Below are positions 36,347 through 48,010 of a DNA stretch of 64,000 bases, piece after piece (the stretch's first letter is position 1; each line of letters starts with the position of its first letter). Source of the stretch: Tolypeutes matacus (taxonomy: Eukaryota; Chordata; Mammalia; Cingulata; Chlamyphoridae); assembly GCA_026826555.1 (NCBI GenBank), contig JAKSZT010054399.1:3477627-3541626 (forward strand), given 5' to 3'. Position numbers and translations under genes: made by a program. The notes beneath the pieces were generated by a model. That model searched no databases and had not been told where the DNA came from. It saw nothing but the letters and a program-made list of their open reading frames with translations.

Positions 36347-38336
36347 GGTCAGGAAGAAGACAAGGATGCCCACTGTCACCATTGTTATTCAACATTGTTC
36401 CGGAAGTGGGGGGGGAGACATCCAAACTGGAAAGGAACAAGTAAAACTTTCCTTATTCGCAGATGATATATTATATAGAGAAAATCCTGAAAAAAATCTA
36501 CAACAAAGCTATTAGAGCTAGTAAATTAATTCATCAAAGTAGTGCAGTACATGATCAACATGGAAAAATCAGTAGTGTTTCTGTACACTAGTAATGAGCA
36601 ATCTGAAAAGAAATTAAGAAAAAAATCAATGTACAATAGCAACTAAAAGAATCAAATACCAAGGAATACATTTAATCAAGGACCTGAAGGAATTGTACAT
36701 AGAAAACTACAAAAGATTACTGAAAGAAATACAAGAAAATGAAAATAAATGGAAGGACATTCCACATTCATGGATTAGAAGACTAAAATGGTTAAGATGG
36801 CAATTCTCCCGTCAGGCCCCCAGACTGATGCTGGCTCCAGGATTAGAGGGAAAAGCAGCTCACTCATTCCCTTCTTTCCAAGCCCTCGGTCCTGCCAAAC
36901 CCCAGCTGGGGGCCCTTCAGTGCCATTGGCAATGCACAAGAATGTCCACAGGCAAAGAAGGGAGGATACAAAGGGCCCAGCCCATCTGTCCTCTCCCCAG
37001 CTCTGTCCCCCCCAGTGCCTACCTTACAAAGGGGGAGAAGGAAGGGGCATGCCTATTCACCTTTGCATCCTCATTCCTAGCTTCACTCTCAGTTTCCATC
37101 CAGTCTTCAGCCAAGTTCTGTGTTAAGACACACACATCCATCCATCCATTGAAACCTTGGAGTTTTCACTGCATTGCCCCCAGCCCAGGGTCCCCGGGCT
37201 GCCCGGCCCTTGATTCCCCTTCACCCCCCAACCCCCAGGTCCAACCCAGATGCCAAGAATGCGGGAGGTGCAGGCCGGGCCTCTGCCTTTGGGATGGGAA
37301 TGTATTTTATTCACCCACATGTGTTTTTATGGCCCTCCCTCGGGCTGAGGAGAGGAGATGGGGCAGGATCTTTTTTCAGAACTCTGTTTTATGTGTTTCC
37401 ATGCTATGGTTGCATTTCTGTTTTCTATGAATGAGTCTGCACTCAATTAAAGAAGCAACCAGAAAGAAAGAAAAAAAAGAAAAAGAAAAGATGTCAATTC
37501 TACCCAAAGCAAGTTAGAGAGTCAACACAATCCCTATCAAAATTCCAACAGCCTTCTTTGCAGAAATAGAAAAGCCAATCATCAAATATATATGGAAAGG
37601 TACAGGGCCCCAAATAGCCAAAACCATCTTGTAAAAGAATGAAGTTGGAAGACTCACACTTCCCAATTTTAAAACATATTATGTAGCTACAGTAATCAAA
37701 ACAGCATGGTACTGGCACAAGGGTACAGACATACAGACAAATGGCATCAGAGAGCTCAGAAATAAATCTTTACATCAATGGCCAATTGATTTTTGACAAG
37801 AGTGCCAAGTCCACTCAATTAGGAAAGAATAGCATCTTCAACAAATGCTGCTAGGAAAACTGGATCTCTGTATGCAAAAGAATGAAGATGGACCCCTACC
37901 TCACACAACCATACCCAAAAATTAATTCAAAATGGATCAAAGACCTAAATATAAGAACCAGAACTAAAAAACTCCTAGAAGAAAACATAGGGAAGCATCT
38001 TCCGGACCTTGTGTTAGGCAATGGTTTCTTAGACTTTACACCAAAAGCATGAGCAACAAAAGGAAAAATAGATAAATGAGATGAAAATTAAAAACTTTTG
38101 TGCCTCAAATGACTTTATCGTGAAAGTAAAGAGAATGGAAGAAAATTTTGGAAACCACATATCTGATAAGGGTTTAATACACAGATTATTTAAAGAAATC
38201 CTTCATATCAACAACAACAAAAAAACAATTAAAAAATGGACAAAATACTTGAATAGACATTTCTCCAAAGAAAACATACAAATGGCCAAAAAGCACAAAA
38301 AAAGATGCTCAAATCATGAGTCATTAGGGAAATGCA
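36347..38336 (+). repeat. L1 ORF2 block (RT and C-terminal part)
   Basis: Encodes decayed LINE-1 ORF2p, the endonuclease/reverse transcriptase. The RT core motif F-A-D-D is still legible at 36456-36467, after 'gacaaggatgcccactgtca'. The C-terminal part follows ('aatggatcaaagacctaaat', 'atttctccaaagaaaacata'). Frameshifts and stops break it, and a retrocopy interrupts it at 36811-37487. It ends abruptly at GC-rich sequence. Confidence 0.85.
36811..37487 (+). pseudogene. Processed retrocopy of a GC-rich mRNA 3' region
   Basis: Sharply GC-richer than the surrounding L1. It ends with ATTAAA at 37446-37451, about 10 bp more, and an A-rich tail interrupted by G. 'aagatggcaattctccc' (36794-36810) and 'aagatgtcaattctaccc' (37488-37505) flank it, and L1 ORF2 reads on from one side to the other. 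This is L1-mediated insertion of a cellular transcript, apparently its 3' UTR. The 245-codon frame crossing the left junction starts in L1 and is not real. Parent gene not recognised. Confidence 0.75.
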
Positions 38337-38512
38337 AATCTGGGCAGGGAAAGCAGTGGGGGAGCAGTGCTGGGAGCCAGGGTGGGCGGCTCCACCAGTC
38401 GCAAGGGGAGCAGTGGGGGGAGAGAGGCACAGAGCAGCATGGGCAGACCACGAGGCCTGCCCGGCAGGTTGTGGGGTTTAGTGGGGTGACCAGGAGGCAT
38501 GAGGGCAGCCAC
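38337..38512. other. GC-rich segment at an L1/L1 junction
   Basis: About 175 bp rich in 'ggggagcagtg' motifs, lying between the L1 ORF2 end and a second L1 piece that starts earlier in ORF2. I found no A tail or duplication. It could be an L1 5' UTR scrap or foreign filler. Confidence 0.5.
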
Positions 38513-38710
38513 AGATGTCAGTTATACCCAAACTGATTCACAGATTCAATGCAATCCCAATAAAAATTCCATCAGCATTTCATGCAGAAATGGAAAAGCC
38601 AATAACCAAATTTATTTGGAAGGGTAAAGAACCCCAAATAGCCAAAAACATCTTGAAAAAGAAGAATGGAGTTGGAGGACTCACACTACCCAGCTTTAAA
38701 GCATATTACA

Positions 38711-38900
38711 GGGAAGCGGCTGTGGCTCAATCAGTAGGGCTCCCGTTTACCATATGGGAGGCCCCGGGTTCGGTTCCCGGGGCCTCCTGGTGAAGGCAAG
38801 CCCGCCCGCACGGCGTGGTTAGCTGACCCAGTGAGCACGAGCAGCAAGGGGGGGATAAATGAATAAATAAATAAAATCTTTAAAAAAAAAAAAAAAAGTG
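38711..38900 (+). mobile_element. DAS-type SINE, unit 1 of a compound
   Basis: tRNA-like head ('gctgtggctcaatcagtagg', 'gggttcggttcccgggg'), a short linker and an (AAAT)n/A tail. Shares the outer 13-bp duplication with the next unit. Confidence 0.9.
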
Positions 38901-38938
38901 CAAAAGGTAAAATAAAAAAAAAATTAAAATGATTTTTT

Positions 38939-39046
38939 GGGAGTCGGATGTAGCTCAACTGATTGGGCGTCCGTCTCCCATATGGAGAGACCCGGGTTCG
39001 ATCCCCGGGACCTCCCGGTAAAAAAAAAAAAAATAAAAAAAAAAAT
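38939..39046 (+). mobile_element. DAS-type SINE, unit 2 of a compound
   Basis: 'gatgtagctcaactgattgg' and a perfect B box 'gggttcgatcc', then an A-rich tail. 'aaagcatattaca' at 38698-38710 and 39047-39059 bounds both units together. Confidence 0.9.
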
Positions 39047-39221
39047 AAAGCATATTACAACGCCGCAGTGGTCAAAGCAGCATGGTATTGGCACAAGGAT
39101 AGACATATTGTCCAATGAAATTGAACTGAGAGTTCAGAAATACTCACATATCTATAGACATTTGATTTTCTGTTGTTGTTTTATTTTTTTTTTTTTTTAC
39201 TCCTTTTTTTATAGCCAAATG

Positions 39222-39312
39222 ATTTTTTTTTTTTAGGAAGTACCAGGGATTGAACTCAGGACCTAGGACATGGGAAGCAAGCGCTCAGCCACTGAGCTAC
39301 ATCCACTCCCCA
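39222..39312 (-). mobile_element. DAS-type SINE monomer
   Basis: T-rich tail at the left, then 'gggattgaactcaggacct' and 'cactgagctacatccactcc', the complement of a tRNA-like head. The boundary with the T-rich text at 39180-39221 is unclear. Confidence 0.8.
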
Positions 39313-39348
39313 ATGAGAGCTGTGGTTGTTTTTTTTTTTTTTTTTTGG

Positions 39349-39950
39349 TCTGTCAAACAAAAGTGCTCCTGAGAGCCCCAGAGATGTCCAGACACCACAG
39401 GTAAGCCACAAGGCCACATGAAACCAACATCCTCTAGGAAGGCCCTATCTGGAAATCCATGAAAAGCTATTTCCCCAACATAACATAGTTATACTCATTT
39501 ATAAATCCCCTAAGCATGATTCTTCTGCTTCTTTTATTTGAAACTCTTATTTTCAATTACTTGGGAAGTATATTTCTCAGAGACTTAAAGCTTTCGTCTT
39601 GCTTCTGTGCCGGTTGAGCCCTGAAACCCAGCAGGTATGTGGCTGACTCCTGCTCTTCATTTCTTCAGGTCTGCCCTGGACAAGTAACAAAACAGTGATG
39701 ATGGACCAGCGCCAGCCCAAAAGGAAGGAGTGACTTCAACTGCAAGCAAAACAGTTCCATTCCTCTGCACCATAATATCTATGTCCCTTCTCAGCCTGAA
39801 GCCATCAGAATGGACGTCACAGAGGAATGAGCAAAATAAGGGGGGAGCGCAACTGCTGATTAAAGCAGATTTGCTGTTATTGTAGTCATACTCTTGTGTT
39901 AACTGAGGAACATGTAACATTGATATGAAATAATAAATTTTTAAACTTAA
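39349..39950 (+). mobile_element. L1-tailed module, copy 4 (tail missing)
   Basis: 'caaacaaaagtgctcctgag', 'ttccccaacataacatagtt', 'gagacttaaagctttc' and 'acttcaactgcaagcaaaac' match copy 1. It stops after 'gtaacattgatatgaaa', where copy 1 continues for over 350 bp, and ends in 'taataaatttttaaac'. A 16-T run precedes it. Boundaries not proven by a duplication. Confidence 0.7.
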
Positions 39951-39956
39951 TGAAAA

Positions 39957-41675
39957 AGAAATGAAAGGGGGGACGTTGCTAACCCCACTGAAATAAAAAG
40001 GGTTTTAATAGGATACTATGAACAAATTAGATAACCTAGATGAAATGGACAAATTCCTAGAACCACACAAACTACCTATACTAACTAAAGAAAACAGAGA
40101 AGGACTCACAAAACTAATAAATAGTAAAGAGAATAAATCAGTAATCAAAAACCTCCTAACAAAGAAAAGCCCAAGACCAGATGTGGTTTCACAGGAGAAT
40201 TTTGCCAAACATTATAAAAATTAACACCAAAGCTGTTAAAACTCTTCCAAAAAATTGAAGAGGAGGGAACACTACCTAACTCATTCTGTGAGACTGACAT
40301 CACCCTTATAACAAAGCCAGGTAAAGATACCAGAATAAAAGAAAACTACAGAACTATATCCCTTATGAATATAAACACAAATATCCTCCACAAAATACTA
40401 GTCTTTACTAGTTTTTTGCACAAGCAACAAAAGAAAAAATATCAAAAGAGACCTCATCAAAATTAAACATTTTTGTGACTCAAAGGACTTTATCATGAAA
40501 GTAAAACAACACTCTACACATAGGAGAACATATTTGGAAAGCACATAGCCAATAAGTATTTAATATCCAGAATATATAAAGAAATCCTTGAAATCAACAA
40601 AAAGACAAACCAATTTTAAAACAAGCAAATGACTTGAATAGACATTTCTCCAAAGAAGATGTATAAATAGTCAAAAATCACATGAAAAGATGCTCAACAT
40701 CATTAGCCATTAGGGAAATGCAAATCTAAACCACAATGAGACACAATCTCACACCCACTAGAATAGCTACTATTTAAAAAGTAGAAAATTACAAGTGTTG
40801 GAGAGGAAGTGGAGAAATAGGAACACTCATCCATTGCTGGTAGGAATGCAAAATGGTCCAGACACTGTGGAAGACAGTTTGGCTATTCCTCATAAAGTTA
40901 AGTATAGAATTACCATACGACTCAGCAATCCCACTTCTAGGTACATATCCAAAAGAACTGAAAGCAAGGACTCAAGCAGATATTTCGATTTCACTATGGT
41001 ATCATTCACAACTGCCAAAAGATGGAAGCAACCCAAGTGTCCATTAACTGATGAATGAATAAACATAAGGTGATATATATATACACAACGTAGTATTATT
41101 CAGCTGTGGAAAGGAATTAAGTTCTGATACATGGAACAACATGGATGAACCCTGAAGACATCATGTTGAGTGAAATAAGCCAGACACAAAAGGACAAATT
41201 TTGTATGATCTCATTGATATGAAATATTTAGAATAAGCAAACACACAGTCAGAATCTAGAATATAGGTTACCAGGGAATGGGGCAGGGGTAAGGAATGGG
41301 GATTTGGAGCTTAAAATGTATAGAGCTTCTATAGGGAGTGATGGGAAAGTTTGGGTAATGGATGGAGGTGACAGTAGCATAACATTGTGAACATAATTAA
41401 CAGCACTGAACTTTATGTTTGAATGAGGTTAACAGGAAATTTTAGGTTGTATATACGTTACTAGAATGAATTTTTTTAAATCCATGGACCTGCACAAATC
41501 AAACAGTGCACTCTAAGTTAATCCATGGACTATAGTTAATAGTACAGTTATAAAAATGTGCTTCCATCAATCATAACAAATGTTCCACACCAATGCAAGG
41601 TGTTATAATAGAGTGATATACGGATATCCTCTACTTTATGCATGGTTTTTCTGTAAACCTACAACTTCTAATAAA
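39957..41675 (+). repeat. L1 ORF2 pieces and L1 3' UTR
   Basis: 39957-40405 is mid-ORF2 ('ggacaaattcctagaaccac', 'cagtaatcaaaaacctccta'). After a deletion, 40410-41200 is the ORF2 end ('tcaacatcattagccattag', 'atggaacaacatggatgaac'), and 41200-41675 is a 3' UTR ending 'ctgtaaacctacaacttcta' then 'ataaaa' and A. No open ORF2. Confidence 0.85.
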
Positions 41676-41682
41676 AAAAAAC

Positions 41683-41818
41683 CTTGTGCCAAAGGCTGGT
41701 TTAATAATTATTTATGTGCCCAATTTATCATTGATAGCGAAAATGAGTAAGACACGGTTCTTGTTGTCAGGACCTTACAGTCTAGTGCAACAAACAAATA
41801 CATATATTTTCAACATGG
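41683..41818 (-). repeat. L2 3'-end fossil
   Basis: 'taataattatttatgtgccc' and 'gaccttacagtctagtgcaa' in antisense L2 order. The next L1 inserted at its end. Confidence 0.65.
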
Positions 41819-41833
41819 CATGCTAAATTCTTT

Positions 41834-42764
41834 TTTGTGTGTGTGCTGTAATATAGTTTATTGTTTTCTTTTCATGCAAATCATCTTAATTTTTTAAATA
41901 TATTTTTATTACAGAAGTTGTGAACTTTCAAAACAATCATGCACGTGTAGAATTCCCATACAACACCCCTCCACCAACACGCCACTCCATTGTGGAACAT
42001 TGTTGCAGATTATGAGATAATATCATCAGACTATCACCACTAACTATGGTCCATAGCGTCCATTTGGCATATTTTTCCCATACCCCCCTATTATTAACAC
42101 AGTACATCTTTGGCATTGATGCAAGAATATTACAGTATTGCTGTTAACTATAGCCCATAGGTTACATTAATTGTTTTTTTTTCCCATTAGTGAGACCATG
42201 CAATATCTTTCCTTTTGTATCTGGCTTATTTCACTTAGCATAATGTCTTCAAGATTCATCCATGTTATCATATGTGTCCCAATTTCATTTCTTCTTACTG
42301 CAACGTAGTATTCCATCGGATGTATAGATCACATTTTGTTTATCCATTCATTGGTTGATGGACACTTGGGTTGTTTCCATCTTTTGGCAATTGTGAATAA
42401 TGCCACTATGAACATCAATGTGCAGATGTCGGTTCATGTCACAGTTTCCAGTTCTTCTGGATACATTCCTAGTAGGAATTGCTGGATCATATGGCAGTTC
42501 TATATTTAGCTTCCTGAGGAACTGCCAAACTGTCTTCCACAGAGGCTGCACCATTCTACAATCCCACCAACAGTGAAGGAGTGTTCCTGTTTCTCCACAT
42601 CCTCTCCAGCACTTATTGTTTTCTGTTATTTTTTAATAATGGCCACACTATGCAGTGTGAGATGATATCTCACTGTCATTTGATTTTCATTTCCCTAATA
42701 ACTAACCATATGGAACATTTTTTTCATGTACTTTTTGGCCATTTATATTTCCTCTTTGGAAAAA
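41834..42764 (-). mobile_element. 5'-truncated L1 with 3' extension
   Basis: 931 bp bounded by 'catgctaaattcttt' (41819-41833) and 'catggtaaattcttt' (42765-42779), 14 of 15 identical. On the minus strand it starts in late ORF2 and crosses a 3' UTR unlike that of the L1 at 41200-41675. It passes an AATAAA (complement 41905-41910) and continues about 60 bp to a second AATAAA (41857-41862) and a short A tail. Confidence 0.85.
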
Positions 42765-42779
42765 CATGGTAAATTCTTT

Positions 42780-45700
42780 AACAAAAAGGGAAAAGGCATG
42801 CACAGAGGACTACTGGGAGGGAGAGGGTGGAAAAGGAGTGTCACTTATTCCTCAAGGACAGGTAGGAGGTAGCCAAGGAAAGAAAAGTCGGGTTCAAAAC
42901 AATGATACCCCCAAAAGCAATGCAAATAGACAACCATATTTCAAAGATATACGTACATGCATGTAGCAAGGCCAACAGCGTGGAAAATGTGCATCCCATT
43001 AGTACATGAGTACAATTAGCAAATGAAAGAACAACTACCTTCAAAAAGTGTCTTACTGCAAATTAATCTATTCTGGTTTCCATGTACCAAAGAGAATATT
43101 GGTACACATCACAACATGCGATGAAGAAATGCCTCTTGCTTTATGACTTTGGGTTTCATTTCTTTTTTATTAATAAGATAGGAAAAAGTGAGGGGGAAAA
43201 AAGCCCAAGTATAATTAGTGCCATTATTTCTCCAGTTTGCATGTTATCAGTGAGTAGAAAAGTAAAGCTTGCTGCACTCTTTGACATAAAGAAGCCAGAT
43301 TTCTGGCATATTTTGCATACATTCAGATTAATCTAACAGACAGACATCACATCGGTTTCCTCATTCATAAAATGGGGATAATGCTAGTACCCCCACGAGG
43401 ATGCAATGAGTTGCTATTTGAGAAGTGCTTAGAACAGAGCCTGGCTCATGGGAAGCACTAAGTGACTGATAGACTGACAGAAAAAAGATGGAACTCAAAA
43501 AATGACTGCAGTTAGACTAAACCAGGTCTGAGGAACCAGCATGTGACAGGGGAACATGCCAGATAAGAAACCACGCAGAACCTTTTATTGTGCGTTTACA
43601 GGGTAAGAGCCTGAGAAGACATCTGTTCTCGGTATAACTCTGCCTGCGATGGGACGGAGTGACCCGATGCTGTAAAACGCCACGTCTCCCCTGGATGGTC
43701 CCGGCAGGAGGGAGAAGACGGCTCACGATGTGCATCAAGTACGTTAGAGGAATGTGGCTTTATAGTCCCACTGCTGCCTTGATTATCTAAATGTCTGTCC
43801 ATTTAGATGACATAACACACCTACTCAGAAAACCTTTGTTCTGGTGCCCTAACTCATGGTTTACAGTGTTCAGGTGTACTTGAGCCACCATTCAAGGGCA
43901 CTGCTTTTAGTCTGGAGGAAGGTGAGGGGGAGCCCCCAGGGCCAGCCTCCCCCTTGCAGGTGTGGCTGCTGGACACAGTTACTAGGTAGATGGCCTTGGC
44001 TGATGGCTTCAGGAGTCTGAACCACAAGGTGCTAAGGATCTCATTAGTGCATCAGTCTTCTGCAGGCTCTTAGGAGGTACTAATCTCCCTTTTCAACACC
44101 TTTTAACTCCTGCAAAGCCTCTGCATCCCGTTCCCTGGTCCTTTGGCTTCCACTTTAACTGATAAGGTAAAGAAGCAGGGGTTTAGTTCAAGACAATTTG
44201 GAAAAGGGGCAATCAATCGCCTATCAGGAGCCCACATTTTCCTATCTGCCATAAAACCTCTGCAAATGTCCAAAACATAAAGCATAAAAATGGTAACATG
44301 TGTTAGGTCTTTTAAAAATGCACACAATTACCAACTACCTAAGCTTCTAATATTTTTCTAGGTTGAATTACCAATTAACCAAATCATACTTTTTAAAAAG
44401 CCCTGGGGAGATTTAAAAAAAAAAAAAAAATCCTTTAAAAAGCATTAAGGAATTACCTAGTAACTTTTCCCCTAAGAAAAGGAAGGCTGAAAATTAGGCC
44501 AAAGGAGACTATTTGGGCATCAAACATAATACGCTATACATAAAATAAAAGAAACAATCATAACTGTTAGAAAACAAGTAATTCCTCAGTCATAAATGCA
44601 CAGATGACCTTCATCAAGCAATGTGGAAGGAAACACTTGGTAGACATTTGTTGACTGATGTCCAAAACTGTGCTGTCGAACCACTACACTTTGGCACATA
44701 AGGCAATCAATTATTCACATTGAATTAGGTTTGTGTCACTCCAACCGCATGCCAGGCTGTATAAATGTGTACATTTCCCCCAAGCACTTTGTGGTTTACA
44801 AAATGGCTTAAGATCTCTTCAATTTAATTGAGGGCATCGAAAATGAAACACATGCCCCCCAAAGTTTTACCCCAAAGTTTTAAACCTCCATTACTCACTA
44901 GTAAGTGATCTTGTCACTAAACACCACTTTTAGTCACCACCAGACATGGCCATGGGTCCCAGGGGCCTTTTCCCAGCACAGTAGCTCTGATCAATACCCA
45001 TCGTGCACAGCAAGTCAATTAATCCCTTATATTTATAGCCTTTTTCCTCGAGGTCTCAGGGCCACACTATCCTCCCCAGCCACAAATCCAAACCTAAGTG
45101 TCCTGATAATGAAGAAATCGTTTTAAAAACCATCATCCTTCACAAATGCGCTCTTGCAAATGCTACGAAACATTGTACTGGAAGCTAAATTCCCAACTGG
45201 TAATCACATTATCTCAGGGCAACGAGAAACTGCAAGGGAATGCTGACCCAGAAACAGCCAACCAAGGCTTCGGTGGGCTCGCGCTAGCCGTGCAGGCTCA
45301 TACGCTTACAAACAACGGGCTCCTAAACTTGATCAAGAGCATTTTAGGGCTCCTTTTCCATCTCTGGATATGCTGGGGAAATTAAATTACAGAACTCTTT
45401 AGGTAGAACAAGGGCTGGGGATATCATGATCAGACCGTGCTTTACAACAAATACCAATTACTAGAACGAGTTTCACTTCATAAAACTCAGACTCTCAGGC
45501 GCTGAAATGCAGGAAAAAGACTCACACGGCTGGAACTAGTGTGTGACACCTGAAGACACTCAGCGCTGTCGCCCACGTCCGCCAGGTGGCCAGTCTAAGA
45601 CCTGAACTGAAGCACACTTTCATTTGCATATTCTAAGGAGACAGTGCGGCTACCAGGGTCTTTTTCCTTTCATCACCTGGTTGTGAACACACCTTGGAAC

Positions 45701-47679
45701 GCTGGTTACATAGACAAACATGCCAAGGGACTGTTTTGCACCGTGCTGACACAGGCTTGGTTCCCCACTCCAGAGCGTGTGTAAATAAATTACAACAAAG
45801 TGGTGTGCACAATACAAGAGTGCTTCTCTCTGATGCCTAGTGGTTTTTGTTTTGTTTTGTTTCCAGCAGAAAGCGATATCGCTCTGAAGATGCCAAACTG
45901 CCTTGAATCTTGTGTCCCGGGGGAAGCTAAGAGCAAAGTCAAAACACGAGTCCTCATTGTGCTGAATGAACACTGGCTACCCCCATTCTTTGGCACACAA
46001 ACTAAGGGCCACGAGCATAAATATTTAGGCCAGAACTCATCGTGGGAGTCTCCTCTGGCTGAAAAGCAGGTCCACGGTCCTTGTACTTGAATATTACATT
46101 TGTTAGCAAAGATCTGAATGAAACTGCACTCTTGATAACTTAGAATACAAGAAGTCGCTTGTTTTTAGTATAAACTACAAACTATATAACTACATTCGAT
46201 GTCTGTACAATATGGCTACGCTTCAATATTCTGATTGCCGTTCATGCTTAAATGAGAAAATACTTATCTTCTCTCCTGGTTATCTTTCCAAAACAGATCT
46301 ACACCAAATTTACTGTCATCAAAGAGCATTTAGCAGAGAATCTGTGACTTGCTCTTCCAGGTAAAATTCAGTTACAAGAAAAAAAACAACTGTGGTAGCA
46401 TATTGTTACTGCAACTTAAATCCTTTCATTTCCGATACAATCTTTTAATGAAGTGGCATTACTTCAAATTGCAAACAAACATATCAGACTTAGAAATCTA
46501 GTAACCCGTAGGCTAACGGTGTTGAAATCCCCAAAGAGGAAAGAGAAATATTATAAATCACGTTATGCCTGGCACCTCAAGTAGGATTAATACCTACGAT
46601 TCTAATCAAATTAACTGTAATTCAAAATGACTCATGCCACTGGTTTATTTTCATTAATGACCTTCCAGCAAAAATATAATTATTTGCATTCCATGTAACG
46701 TTCTCCAAGCTGACCTAGTCCAACTTATAAATTATTTTGCTAAGTTGGGTATAAAGTTAAATTGGTTGAATCATTTTCCTGTTTTCAATGTGACGTCTCG
46801 CCACAATGAAAACAAATCATATTAATAATTATGTGGCTTCCTTCTGAATGGATCAGCTCTATTCCTAAAAGCGTTTTCTGTCTTTCGCATCATGTTACAT
46901 ACAAGATGGTTTCTAAGTAGCTAAAACCCAAGTTCAACAGTCACATTTTTAATTCATTGCAACAAACTAAATAACACGAAATGACTGCAAGGCCCGAGAA
47001 CACTGGGAAAGAAGGGAAGTGCTCATAACTCGAGCAATTGCCCATCCACAACCTACACGCCCTGGGCATCCGCACAGGGCCCCTCCTCACCACGCTCACC
47101 AACAGCGGTGCCAATATCGCCCAGCTGCCTGCCTTCAGAGGTGCGGTGGCTTGCTCCCCTACAAGTAAAAACACAAGGCATTTTCCAGTTCCTTAAAGCA
47201 TGGGCACAATACCTTCCCGAAACCATAGCGATGACACCGGCATCAAGTACCTCATCTACAAAGTAGGGATCCTGCCATAAACTGTGGTATTGCTGGATGG
47301 GAAACCCCGGCTACCTGAACGACTTAGTAACAGGTGGAACGACATGTACCAAAACTAAAGAGCGTTCGGTTGAGAATTCAAACTAACTTCAAAAGCCACC
47401 TCAACATGCTGCAGTCAGGGACATAAGGTGGGCTTACTTTGCAGAGATTTCTGGAAATTGCTTGTTTGTTCCCCCTACTAGCCTCCCAGCCCTTTCCATC
47501 TCATCCCGGAAAAAATGGAAGTTCAAAGGTAAATCTTTTCATACCTTGTTTCCTAAAAGCCTCGGTGACACTCCAAAAGAGAGACAGAGAGCTAGAGGGT
47601 GGACAGTGTAGGTGGGTACCACCCACCGCCTCCCGGGAAGATCAACTCTAACAAGCTCCGAGAAGCGGAGCTGGGAGAA
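42780..47679. other. Largely unique sequence beside a CpG island
   Basis: Apart from a MIR (43345-43465) and an A run near 44415, I recognise no repeat. That is unusual for this window and suggests older or constrained DNA. 46100-46960 is AT-rich with TAATTA-like and octamer-like (atttgcat, near 46681) words. Open frames are short and unconvincing. A possible exon (acceptor near 47443, donor 'aaaggtaaat' near 47528) is too weak to call. Confidence 0.4.
43345..43465 (+). repeat. MIR SINE fossil
   Basis: 'ggtttcctcattcataaaat', 'gggataatgctagtaccccc', 'agaagtgcttagaacagagc'. Confidence 0.8.
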
Positions 47680-47819
47680 CCCCTCGCGCAGCCAGACCCT
47701 CAAGTTGCTGCCGGCACCGGGGATCCGCCGTCAGACCCGCAGGAGTCAGCCCGCGACCGGCTGCGCCCCGAAGTTTCCCGGCCGATCGCCCACCCGGTCC
47801 CCTCCGCCGAGGGGCTCTC

Positions 47820-48010
47820 GGAGCGCGTGTGAGTCTCGGGGCGCGCGGCTGCGGTGTCGGGGGGCGCGCGGTCTCGGGGAGCCCGACGGGTTTGGGAGGG
47901 CGCGCCGGTCTTGCGGAGCGCAGCGGTCCCGGTGGCGCGCGCGGGTCTTGGGGAGCGTGCGGGTCTCGGGGGGCGCGGCGGGCTCGGAGGATGCGCGGGC
48001 GGGGCGGCCG
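47820..48010. repeat. GC-rich degenerate minisatellite
   Basis: About ten units of 17-21 bp around a consensus like 'ggagcgcgcgggtctcgg' run head to tail inside the CpG island. Units vary by substitutions and 1-3 bp indels. Confidence 0.65.

Larger units (their letters stand above)
38513..39170 (+). repeat. Second L1 ORF2 piece, split by SINEs
   Basis: L1 ORF2 at 38513-38710 ('acagattcaatgcaatccca', 'ctcacactacccagctttaa') continues at 39047-39170 ('gtcaaagcagcatggtattg'). The DAS compound sits exactly between, inside a duplicated target. Confidence 0.85.

Noticed and set aside
36693..37430. 245-codon frame
   Set aside because: It begins in L1 ORF2 and crosses the boundary into an inserted retrocopy, so it is a junction artefact.
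47430..47535. Internal exon with acceptor 'ttactttgcag' and donor 'aaaggtaaat'
   Set aside because: The polypyrimidine tract is weak, no frame is supported, and such pairs are common by chance.
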